The position numbers and the translations under genes are program-made. The notes under the pieces were generated by a model. It was not told the DNA's origin. It saw nothing but the letters and a program-made list of their open reading frames with translations, and searched no databases. A stretch of DNA of 8,903 nt from an uncultured Acidobacteriota bacterium (GTDB lineage: Bacteria > Acidobacteriota > Blastocatellia > Pyrinomonadales > Pyrinomonadaceae): contig CADEFG010000164.1 in assembly GCA_902826505.1 (NCBI GenBank), positions 1-8,903 on the forward strand, in the 5' to 3' direction. The number at the start of each line of letters is the position of its first letter. Position 1 is the first letter of the stretch. Below are positions 1 through 5,558 of the stretch, in pieces.

Positions 1-2
1 GC

Positions 3-128
3 GAATCGGAAATGGAAACGGAATTAAACGCCGAAAATGAAAAAAGCGAAATGAATTCGTTTCTCTCCACCGGACATTTTTCGATTCATCATCAACCCGA
101 CGATGATGAATCCTTCACCGGTGAGTAA
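3..128 (+). CDS. 3' end of an unidentified gene (partial)
   Basis: An open frame enters from the left edge and ends at TAA 126-128, giving 41 residues. The other two forward frames hit stops within the first 40 bases, so this is the only frame open across the stretch. The tail is very acidic and polar: many Glu, Asn and Ser residues, then a Ser/Thr/Phe/His segment and a DDDE run, ending in Thr-Gly-Glu. That looks like a disordered C-terminal extension and shows no recognisable domain. The protein cannot be identified from this fragment. No terminator follows closely; the nearest good hairpin is about 400 nt downstream at 534-576. Confidence 0.5.
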   Translation, partial: ESEMETELNAENEKSEMNSFLSTGHFSIHHQPDDDESFTGE

Positions 129-533
129 ATAAATCCGGGAAAAATCAAGATTTGACCGTTTTGACTCTCACCAAAAAGTTCGGCATTAGAAATCCGTTCG
201 CATCACGCGTCGGAAGTCTTTGCGGGCGCTATTAAATCAGTTGTTGTCAGCGACAAAACGAGTAAAATTTTTTCATTCATCCGCAATCTGGCAATTTACG
301 CGAAATAATACTCGAACTTTTTAACAAAAGAGTGAAATTCACGAAAAACCGCTGAAAATCGCCGCCGATAACCGTAAAATCGTCTATTTTGTGTGAAAAA
401 ATGCTGATTAGTCGGTGAAAAACAGCGTTGCAATAATGAAAATCACCGTTAGGTCGGTGAAAATCGTCGTTGACAACCGATCAATCGTCAAAAACTTCGA
501 TTAATTGACTTTACCTTCGCCGAATTCATCTTT
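129..533. other. Non-coding stretch with degenerate direct repeats
   Basis: About 400 nt with no credible gene on either strand and many stops in all frames. Its right half contains related units opening with CGSTGAAAA (see the repeat entry). A small TTGTC-AGC-GACAA hairpin at 244-256 is followed only 12 nt later by a T-run, so I do not call it a terminator. No tRNA-like or riboswitch-like fold was recognised. The stretch lies between two genes that converge on the terminator at 534-576. Confidence 0.6.
350..489. repeat. Degenerate direct repeats (three units)
   Basis: Unit A (350-384) and unit C (455-489) are both 35 nt and match at about 27 positions by eye. Shared blocks are TGAAAATCG at the start, AACCG in the middle and AATCGTC at the end. 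Unit B starts at 413 with CGGTGAAAAA and keeps CGTTG at the same offset as C. B and C are both preceded by TTAG or TTAGG. Spacing is irregular (63 and 42 nt), so this is not a CRISPR array. CACCG 444-448 and CGGTG 455-459 can also form a small hairpin. It may be a decayed tandem repeat; no function is assigned. Confidence 0.45.
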
Positions 534-576
534 AAAAACAGAAAGACGCGAAATTATTTCGCGCCTTTCTGTTTTT
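534..576. terminator. Bidirectional rho-independent terminator
   Basis: A near-perfect palindrome centred on 555. AAAAACAGAAAG (534-545) pairs with CTTTCTGTTTTT (565-576), there is one A:C mismatch (546/564), and CGCGAA pairs with TTCGCG closer to the loop. On the plus strand it runs into eight T residues (572-579). On the minus strand the stem ends in five U residues. It lies about 18 nt beyond the stop of the DUF948-like minus gene, so it should end the ytxH/DUF948 transcript. It could also stop transcription arriving from the plus-strand gene that ends at 128. Confidence 0.85.
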
Positions 577-593
577 TTTATTGGTTCAAAAGA

Positions 594-1154
594 TCAGCCG
601 ATAAACAGCTCGTCGTCAACATAAACGCGGTCAATTTGTTTCGGCGCGGGCGCGAACAGAACTTCGAGACCTTTGCGCACGCCAGCCATGATCGCAGCGA
701 TCTCACGCGCCGGTTCGACAACCTTTGTTTGGATAAATTCGGTCGTCGAAATAACCTGCATATTTGTCCGGTCGATCGTATTGCTGACGAGTTCGACCTT
801 ATCTTTCGCGACCAGCGCCGTTTGCCCGACGAGTTGTTTGAGTTCGGCAACTTCTTCGCGCACCAAGCCGGCAGATTCGGCAAAATATTTCGTCGCCGTC
901 GAAAGATTTTCCGAAATCTCGTTAAACTGCGTCGAAATCAGCTTGCCCTGTTCGCCGATCGCATTGACCTGAATCATTAAGGGTTCGATCTTGCCGAGGA
1001 TCGGTTCGACCTTTTGTTCGACCCGGTTGACCGTGCCGACGATCTTTCTGACAATCACGGCAATCGCGATCAGCGCAATCGCCATCACGATAAAACAGAT
1101 CGCAATGACGATTGACGCAATCATCATCCAAAATTGCGGCTCATTCGCATTCAT
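594..1154 (-). CDS. DUF948-like single-pass membrane protein
   Basis: A 186-residue protein with a strongly hydrophobic segment at residues about 9-35 (Met/Ile/Ala/Val rich), followed by Arg-Lys. The rest is a long polar helical region of about 120 residues (41-160) rich in Glu, Val, Gln and Lys with heptad-like spacing. It ends in a short acidic tail. The expected topology is an N-terminal membrane anchor with a cytoplasmic coiled coil, as in DUF948/YtxG-type proteins of unknown biochemical role. The ATG start is well placed: GAAGGT at 1161-1166 lies 7 nt upstream, inside the last codons of the ytxH-like gene, and only 3 nt separate the two genes. Cotranscription and coupled translation are therefore likely. 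Family membership is recognised from architecture and neighbour, not from a search. Confidence 0.72.
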   Translation of the reverse strand: MNANEPQFWMMIASIVIAICFIVMAIALIAIAVIVRKIVGTVNRVEQKVEPILGKIEPLMIQVNAIGEQGKLISTQFNEISENLSTATKYFAESAGLVREEVAELKQLVGQTALVAKDKVELVSNTIDRTNMQVISTTEFIQTKVVEPAREIAAIMAGVRKGLEVLFAPAPKQIDRVYVDDELFIG

Positions 1155-1157
1155 AGA

Positions 1158-1610
1158 TTAACCTTCTTTTTCAACCGGATACGTCGGACGACCTTCGGTA
1201 ATCGCTTTCGATTCGGTTTTGCGTTTTTCTTCCGTGTAAGCTTCCTTTCCGGCTTCGATCGCGGCGGTAAAAGGATTCGCCGACTGCGCGACCGCGCCTT
1301 TTGCCTTTTCGGTTAGTTCGCCCGCTTTTTCCTTGATTTCACCGACTTTTTCCTGCGCCGTTTGATAATATTCGGCGGCTTTTTCGCGCGTTACTTCGTA
1401 ATATTCGCCCGCTTTTTCCTGTAACTGACCGGCAGTTTCCTTGCCTTTTTCAATTCCTTTGCGTGTTACGTCAGCAATATCGCCGCGCAGCTCTTCGCCC
1501 GATTTAGGCGCAAACAGCAGAGCTAAAATCGCTCCGATTCCGCCGCCGACCAATAAATATGTCAATTTTGTTGTTGCGCTCGTTTCTTCTCTTTCGTATT
1601 CGTTTCTCAT
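1158..1610 (-). CDS. YtxH domain protein with LEA-like 11-mer repeats
   Basis: A 150-residue protein. After a charged N-terminus, a Gly-rich membrane segment (about residues 17-34) runs into the YtxH signature LLFAPKSGEELR (31-42). The remainder is a charged helix. Residues 58-90 form three 11-residue units, each starting with Glu and carrying Glu-Lys-Ala/Val-Ala/Gly near its end; two of them begin EYY. This pattern resembles group 3 LEA proteins. I place the start at ATG 1608-1610, because GGAGGT (1615-1620) lies just upstream. A TTG four codons earlier overlaps that ribosome site and is rejected. YtxH proteins are small, often stress-induced envelope-associated proteins of unclear function; a protective or scaffolding role here is inference. 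First gene of a two-gene unit with the DUF948-like gene. Confidence 0.85.
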   Translation of the reverse strand: MRNEYEREETSATTKLTYLLVGGGIGAILALLFAPKSGEELRGDIADVTRKGIEKGKETAGQLQEKAGEYYEVTREKAAEYYQTAQEKVGEIKEKAGELTEKAKGAVAQSANPFTAAIEAGKEAYTEEKRKTESKAITEGRPTYPVEKEG

Positions 1611-1614
1611 AGTT

Positions 1615-1620
1615 ACCTCC
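1615..1620 (-). promoter_or_regulatory. Strong ribosome binding site fixing the ytxH start
   Basis: GGAGGT on the minus strand with 4 nt (AACT) before ATG 1610. It is the best Shine-Dalgarno match in the window. It sits inside the longer TTG-initiated reading frame, so it argues for the shorter 150-residue protein. Confidence 0.85.
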
Positions 1621-1672
1621 AAATAATCGGTCTAAAATGTATCAAAATAAAACGTTTGATTTGATTAATTGA

Positions 1673-1681
1673 AATATAGCA
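1673..1681 (-). promoter_or_regulatory. Possible extended -10 promoter for ytxH/DUF948
   Basis: On the minus strand the sequence reads TGCTATATT, an extended -10 element (TGn plus a five-of-six match to TATAAT). There is no convincing -35 at the usual distance, which extended -10 promoters can tolerate. Transcription would start near 1666, giving a leader of about 55 nt before ATG 1610. It lies just downstream of the large inverted repeat, where a new promoter would be expected if that repeat ends the prmC transcript. Confidence 0.3.
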
Positions 1682-1703
1682 AAATTCGCGCCACAAGAGA
1701 AGT

Positions 1704-1882
1704 AAAAAAGTGTCAAAGGTAAAAAGGGCAAATGGGTCAAAGAATAAAAGGTAAAAAAGGCAAACGTTAAACTTAATTATTTGTATTGATCAGGATTTGT
1801 CTAAAGATCAGTTTTTTTTAACTCTAACGATTGCCCTTTTTACCTTTTACCGCATTTACCTTTTTACCTTTGACACTTTTTA
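1704..1882. repeat. Long nested inverted repeat of GGTAAAAAGG-type units
   Basis: The outer arms are a perfect 23-nt inverted repeat: 1705-1727 (AAAAAGTGTCAAAGG followed by TAAAAAGG) against 1859-1881. The inner arms 1746-1769 and 1825-1848 (24 nt) match at 22 positions. The loop 1770-1824 is A/T-rich. Within each arm the motif GGTAAAAA recurs as a direct repeat. The right arm overlaps the prmC stop codon (TAA 1882-1880), so the last codons of prmC are part of the repeat tract. In minus-strand RNA the stem would begin with an A-run and end with UUUUUU (1704-1709), a shape that could act as a terminator between prmC and ytxH. It may instead be a dispersed stem-loop or MITE-like element. Confidence 0.8.
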
Positions 1883-2728
1883 CCTTTTTTGAGCCTTAAC
1901 CGTTCGCGGAATGCCTTGAAGATCGGGCAAAATTTCGATCTTTTGCCAGATTTTCGAGTCAAACATTTGTTCGACGGTTGTGGCTTGATCAAAACCGATT
2001 TCCATCAGTAAAAAGCCGTGCGGTCTTAAGAATCGGGGCGCGTTGGCAACGATTTTTTCGATGATCGAAAGACCGTTTTTACCGTCGGTCAGTGCCGTTA
2101 AGGGTTCAAATTGGCGAACTTCTGCTTGCAAGTTTTCGATGTCGCCGCGCGGAATATACGGCGGGTTTGAAACTATCAAATCGAACTCCGCGTTTTTCAA
2201 GACGGCGAAAACGTCGGAAGTTTTCAGCTCCAGCCTTTGCGAAACCCGGTGTTTTCCGGCATTTAATCCGGCAATGGCAAGCGCTTTCTCCGAAATGTCC
2301 AGACCAATTGCCGATGCCGTTTCGACATGATAGAGAATCGCAACCGAAAGACAGCCCGAACCGACGCCAACCTCGCAAAAACGCGGGTTTTCAAGTTTTT
2401 TCAAAATCTCGATCGCGTTTTCTACGATCAATTCGGTTTCCGGACGCGGAATCAGCACATCGGGCGTAATGATAAAATCCAAACCGTAAAATTCCTGCGT
2501 GCCCGTGATATGTTGGAAAGGTTCGCGTCCGGCGCGTCTCGTTAAAACTGCAAGAAAAGCTCTTTCTTCCGCGTCTGAAAGCTCATAATCATTATGCGCG
2601 ATGAGAAAGGTGCGGTCTTTTTTGAGCGTGAAAGCAAGCAGCGAGTTTGCCTCGCGGCGGGCTTCGGCAATTCCGCTCGATTGCAGAATTTCAGTGGCAT
2701 TTTTCAAAATTTCGGAAATGTTGGGCAA
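1880..2728 (-). CDS. prmC: Peptide chain release factor N5-glutamine methyltransferase
   Basis: 282 residues, the usual PrmC/HemK length. The enzyme uses SAM to methylate the glutamine of the GGQ motif in RF1 and RF2, which is needed for efficient translation termination. An N-terminal helical domain (about 1-70) is followed by the conserved link GTQEFYGLDF...LIPRPETE (76-99). SAM motif I is EVGVGSGC (119-126), the acidic loop GLDIS is at 142-146, and the catalytic NPPY is at 188-191. Translation starts at TTG 2728: no ATG or GTG is available nearby, and AAGGA (2736-2740) lies 7 nt upstream. That ribosome site contains the stop codon's last two bases from the preceding methyltransferase gene, so coupling is likely. 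The C-terminal Lys-Arg and the stop lie at the edge of the inverted-repeat tract. Last gene of the operon; prfA is not in the window. Confidence 0.95.
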   Translation of the reverse strand: MPNISEILKNATEILQSSGIAEARREANSLLAFTLKKDRTFLIAHNDYELSDAEERAFLAVLTRRAGREPFQHITGTQEFYGLDFIITPDVLIPRPETELIVENAIEILKKLENPRFCEVGVGSGCLSVAILYHVETASAIGLDISEKALAIAGLNAGKHRVSQRLELKTSDVFAVLKNAEFDLIVSNPPYIPRGDIENLQAEVRQFEPLTALTDGKNGLSIIEKIVANAPRFLRPHGFLLMEIGFDQATTVEQMFDSKIWQKIEILPDLQGIPRTVKAQKR

Positions 2729-2735
2729 AGCAAAA

Positions 2736-2740
2736 TCCTT
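2736..2740 (-). promoter_or_regulatory. prmC ribosome binding site overlapping the upstream stop
   Basis: AAGGA on the minus strand shares the AA of the upstream methyltransferase's TAA stop (2741-2739). It lies 7 nt before the TTG initiation codon at 2728. This spacing decides the non-ATG start and suggests that terminating ribosomes reinitiate on prmC. Confidence 0.7.
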
Positions 2741-3524
2741 ATGGTTTTTCTGATTTCAAAGCAACGAACGCCGGCATATATTTATCAAGCAGAGCTTCTT
2801 CGCTGCCCCAGTAATCTTCGTAAAAACCCGTTATGACAAATCCTTCGGCGATTTGTCCGCCGATCTGTTCCGCGAGCGTGTGGCTAAACTCCAGCGGGCG
2901 ACCGCTTTCGATGATTTCGGCGCGTTCGGCGTCGCCGATCGATTCGAGATCGGAATACGGCAGCGAATGTCTGACCCGCAAAACGCCTTCGTCTTCTTCC
3001 GCCTGACGATCGAAAATAAAAACCTCCGGCTTGGTAAAACCGACCAGCATTACGCCGCCGCTTCGCAAAACCCGAAAACATTCGCGCCAGACAGGTTCGA
3101 GATTCGGGATAAAACAATTCGAGCAAGGATGAAAGATCAAATCGAAACTGCTCTGAGAAAACCGCGATAAATCAGCCGCGTCACCTTTTTCCAGACGAAT
3201 TTCCAAATTATCTCTTTTGGCGACAAAACGATCCTGGGCAAGCTGTCTGGCGGAATTGTCAAACGACGTGACGCGTCCGCCCGCCGCCGCGAGGATCGGT
3301 GCCTGCTGTCCGCCGCCCGAAGCCAGACACAAAATATCTTTGCCTTTGATTTCACCGAACCATTGACGCGGAACCGGCTTTTTCGGCGTCAGAACAATTT
3401 CCCATTCGCCGCCGCGCGCACGTTCGATCGCTTCCGCGCTGACCGGAATGCTCCAGGAAATTCCGCGTTCGACTTCATTGTCCCAAGCGCGACTATTATA
3501 TTCTTGAATATTCATAAATTTCAC
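2739..3524 (-). CDS. Class I SAM-dependent methyltransferase (MT1)
   Basis: 261 residues with a Rossmann-type methyltransferase domain. Motif I is atypical, ILCLASGGGQQ (64-74), replacing the usual DxGxGxG. It is followed by acidic Asp89 (SFDNS), a GDAADL motif (114-119) and FDLIFHPCSNCFIPN (127-141), where the acceptor-side motif IV normally lies. The N-terminus AWDNEVERGISW..P (13-27) and the CLASGGGQQ loop are shared with a family of bacterial methyltransferases that I recall only as uncharacterised; substrate unknown. The start is GTG 3524, which overlaps the stop of MT2 as GTGA, with GGAG 3 nt before it. An ATG three codons further in (3515) is the alternative, but it lies 12 nt from that ribosome site. 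Cys133 and Cys136 next to the active-site motif are noteworthy. Confidence 0.82.
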   Translation of the reverse strand: MKFMNIQEYNSRAWDNEVERGISWSIPVSAEAIERARGGEWEIVLTPKKPVPRQWFGEIKGKDILCLASGGGQQAPILAAAGGRVTSFDNSARQLAQDRFVAKRDNLEIRLEKGDAADLSRFSQSSFDLIFHPCSNCFIPNLEPVWRECFRVLRSGGVMLVGFTKPEVFIFDRQAEEDEGVLRVRHSLPYSDLESIGDAERAEIIESGRPLEFSHTLAEQIGGQIAEGFVITGFYEDYWGSEEALLDKYMPAFVALKSEKP

Positions 3525-4300
3525 GCGCTCCGGTGAAAATACCAGACCGGATTGATAAAGGCGAAGTTTTTTTTTGTTTTATCATTAAAAAATGGCTTTA
3601 TACTTTTTGCCAGCCATTCGGAAACCTTCTCAATTGCCTCGGCGCCGTTTTCAACCCGCGCGATCACATTGCTGATCGTCACCAGATAATTAACCATTTC
3701 TTCCGCCGAAAACTCAAGCGTATTTTCGTTAAATTCTTCGCGTTTTAGAACAAATCCGGCGGCATATTTGCTTGCCTGATCAAATTCGCGTTTGCCGCGC
3801 GGCGGAACCGGATAATTTTTCAAAAATTCGTTTTTATACCAATCATTAAATGCCGGATTCCCGATCATCTGACCTTGAAAATAATTGTCATAAGCAACGA
3901 TCAGCGATTCTGGCTTTAAAACACGATCGGCTTCGGCGAAAAATTTTTCGTGATCAACCCAATGAATCGCCTGCGAAATCGTGATCAGATCAAATTTCCC
4001 GGCACCAAAAGGAAGATTTTCGGCAGAGGCGAGAAGATATTCGATGGCGGCGGCTTTTTCCGCAAAATTCAACATCCCGGCGGAAATATCAATCCCGACA
4101 ACCCGTTCGGAAAGCCTTTTCAGCGCCACGCTCGAAAGTCCTGTTCCGCAACCGACATCCAACACGAGTTTTAAGGCTTTTCGGGGCGCGAGAAAACTTC
4201 TGATTCTTTCAATTACAAACGAATGAAAACGCGGGCGACCTTTTGCGTATCGTTGTGCCGCCGAGCGCGATCTAAAATAATCTTTATAAGTTTCCTTCAT
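3521..4300 (-). CDS. Class I SAM-dependent methyltransferase (MT2), methyltransferase-11 type
   Basis: 259 residues. The N-terminus YFRSRSAAQRYAKGRP (8-23) precedes a canonical SAM domain. Motif I is VLDVGCGTG (46-54), the ribose-binding acidic loop is GIDIS (69-73), motif II-like ASAENLPF is at 91-98, and ISQAIHWVD (108-116) is the active-site strand. The HWVD pattern is typical of the Tmt1/UbiE-like small-molecule methyltransferase group; the actual substrate cannot be read from sequence. The C-terminal 120 residues form a lid-like aromatic region. ATG 4300 lies inside the upstream toroid gene (17-nt overlap), and the stop overlaps the GTG of MT1. Its SAM fold is standard while MT1 has a divergent motif I, so the two are not simple duplicates and may modify different targets. 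Confidence 0.85.
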   Translation of the reverse strand: MKETYKDYFRSRSAAQRYAKGRPRFHSFVIERIRSFLAPRKALKLVLDVGCGTGLSSVALKRLSERVVGIDISAGMLNFAEKAAAIEYLLASAENLPFGAGKFDLITISQAIHWVDHEKFFAEADRVLKPESLIVAYDNYFQGQMIGNPAFNDWYKNEFLKNYPVPPRGKREFDQASKYAAGFVLKREEFNENTLEFSAEEMVNYLVTISNVIARVENGAEAIEKVSEWLAKSIKPFFNDKTKKNFAFINPVWYFHRSA

Positions 4301-5507
4301 TTAAAAACTGTTCCGCGTTGTTTTTAACCTCGATCAACCGGGCGATAGCGAATGCCGTCCAGGCGTTCGACCACCGCATAAACGGTGTTTTGATCAAAGT
4401 TTTCTTTCGCTTTTGATAATAGAAAAATCCGTGCGCGTCACGCATATTTTCGATCGTCCAGTGCGCAACTCTTTCCGCCAGCGGCAAACATCGTGCATCA
4501 AACCCGTTTAATTCACAAAGCGCGACAATTGCCGCCGAAGCCGAATGAATATCAACCGGAAAAGTTTCCCGGTCGTAATATTTCGGCGTCCCGTCCGCGA
4601 GAAAAAAGTTTTCGAGCCAATACTCCAAGCCTTTGGCGATTGTCTTTTCGCACCGGAAATTCGGAATTAATTTTTGCAAACGAAAAAGCGAAAGCAAAAC
4701 ATAGGCGGTGTGAAAATTATCAACCCAAGCCTGTTTCGATTTTGCGCCGTAAGCCCACGAACCGTTTTCACACTGATGATTGATCGCAAAATGAGCGGTC
4801 TTTTCAGCCAATTCAAAATACCTTTTGTTGCCCGCAAGATTGCCGGCATTTGCTAAAACTTCTCCGGCAAGCAGCGAAGCATTGTAAATTTTAGTGTAAT
4901 CAAGCGGCGTGTAGCTAAAACAAATTTCGGTTTCGTTTTGAACCGGACGCTGTAGATCATTTTCGATAAAACGCGCGGTTTCGACCAGCGTTTGCCGGTA
5001 ATCTTCGTTGCCGAAAAGCCGGTAAGCCTCGGTCAAAGCCTGCGCCGCAAAAGCCGTCGGAACGATCGTCGGCGTTCCCTGCGGTGCAAAAAAAACACGA
5101 GACTGCCAGTCGAAATTATAACCGAATGCGCTTTTTTGTTTGATGTATTTGTCTTTTGGAAGTTCAATTTTTAATTCGAGAAGCTTTTCGAGCAGATTTT
5201 TGGCGTTGGCGGCGTGTTTTTTATTTTGCGTGGCGCGAAACCGCGAGAGTTCGGCAAGCGCGAAAAGCGCGATTCCTTTGGCGTTGACGCCCTTTTCGAT
5301 CTTCAAAAGCGGGCGCAGATTTTTCGCCGAACGCTTGACCATCTGAAGCCACGCAAGCCGCGCAAAACGCGAATTTTTGAGCGGCGAGGCTTGAAAAATC
5401 CGGCTGTTCAAACCGTCAAACGGGTCGTAGCCCGCAAAATTCTCCGCTTCGCAAAAGGCGAAAAGTTCGTCGTAAACATTTATCATTGACCATTTATCAT
5501 TGACCAT
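4284..5507 (-). CDS. Uncharacterised alpha/alpha-toroid-like protein
   Basis: 407 residues, all-helical in appearance, with no signal peptide or membrane segment. Several helices carry a recurring aromatic/Ala-Leu pattern: GTPTIVPTAFAAQAL (144-158), IYNASLLAGEVL (207-218), WVDNFHTAYVLLSL (261-274), DIHSASAAIVAL (319-330) and RWSNAWTAFAIARL (378-391). Loops between them hold NGSWAYG (248-254) and DGTPKYYD (305-312). Such helix pairs lining a barrel suggest an (alpha/alpha)6 toroid, as in terpene-cyclase, glycosidase or sugar-epimerase folds. Which enzyme, if any, is unknown; conserved Asp/His/Trp residues fit a carbohydrate or polyprenyl pocket. ATG 5507 has GGAAG 4 nt upstream; an in-frame ATG at 5486 (Met8) lacks one. 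Residues 1-11 are encoded by the ATTTATCATTGACC repeat. Overlaps MT2 by 17 nt. Confidence 0.75.
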   Translation of the reverse strand: MVNDKWSMINVYDELFAFCEAENFAGYDPFDGLNSRIFQASPLKNSRFARLAWLQMVKRSAKNLRPLLKIEKGVNAKGIALFALAELSRFRATQNKKHAANAKNLLEKLLELKIELPKDKYIKQKSAFGYNFDWQSRVFFAPQGTPTIVPTAFAAQALTEAYRLFGNEDYRQTLVETARFIENDLQRPVQNETEICFSYTPLDYTKIYNASLLAGEVLANAGNLAGNKRYFELAEKTAHFAINHQCENGSWAYGAKSKQAWVDNFHTAYVLLSLFRLQKLIPNFRCEKTIAKGLEYWLENFFLADGTPKYYDRETFPVDIHSASAAIVALCELNGFDARCLPLAERVAHWTIENMRDAHGFFYYQKRKKTLIKTPFMRWSNAWTAFAIARLIEVKNNAEQFLNEGNL

Positions 5508-5551
5508 TCGGCTTCCGTTTAATAAATGATGAATGATTAATGATAAATGTT
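5475..5551. repeat. A/T-rich inverted repeat framing the toroid gene start
   Basis: Arms 5475-5501 and 5525-5551 (27 nt each) match at 24 positions around a 23-nt loop. The left arm also holds a 14-nt tandem repeat, CATTTATCATTGAC at 5477-5490 and 5491-5504, with a partial third copy. In minus-strand RNA one mismatch becomes G:U. The loop then contains both the GGAAG ribosome site and ATG 5507, while the alternative ATG 5486 is buried in the stem. The right arm begins 8 nt after the kinase stop (5559). This could be a translational-control hairpin or a low-complexity intergenic repeat that has spread into the coding sequence. Confidence 0.8.
5477..5508. repeat. 14-nt tandem repeat (two copies plus a 4-nt partial)
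   Basis: CATTTATCATTGAC occurs at 5477-5490 and again without change at 5491-5504, followed by CATT. Read on the minus strand, the copies supply two possible ATG codons 21 nt apart in the same frame, so a copy-number change of one unit (14 nt) would shift the upstream start out of frame with the gene. Confidence 0.85.
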
Positions 5552-5558
5552 CAATGAA

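Noticed and set aside
244..273. Terminator for the plus-strand gene ending at 128
   Set aside because: The stem is only 5 bp with a 3-nt loop, and the T-run starts about 12 nt after it.
350..489. Possible CRISPR array
   Set aside because: Only three degenerate units with 42- and 63-nt spacing and no identical repeats; no cas genes nearby.
1608..1622. Longer ytxH start at TTG 1622
   Set aside because: The first codons would overlap the GGAGGT ribosome site that serves ATG 1610.
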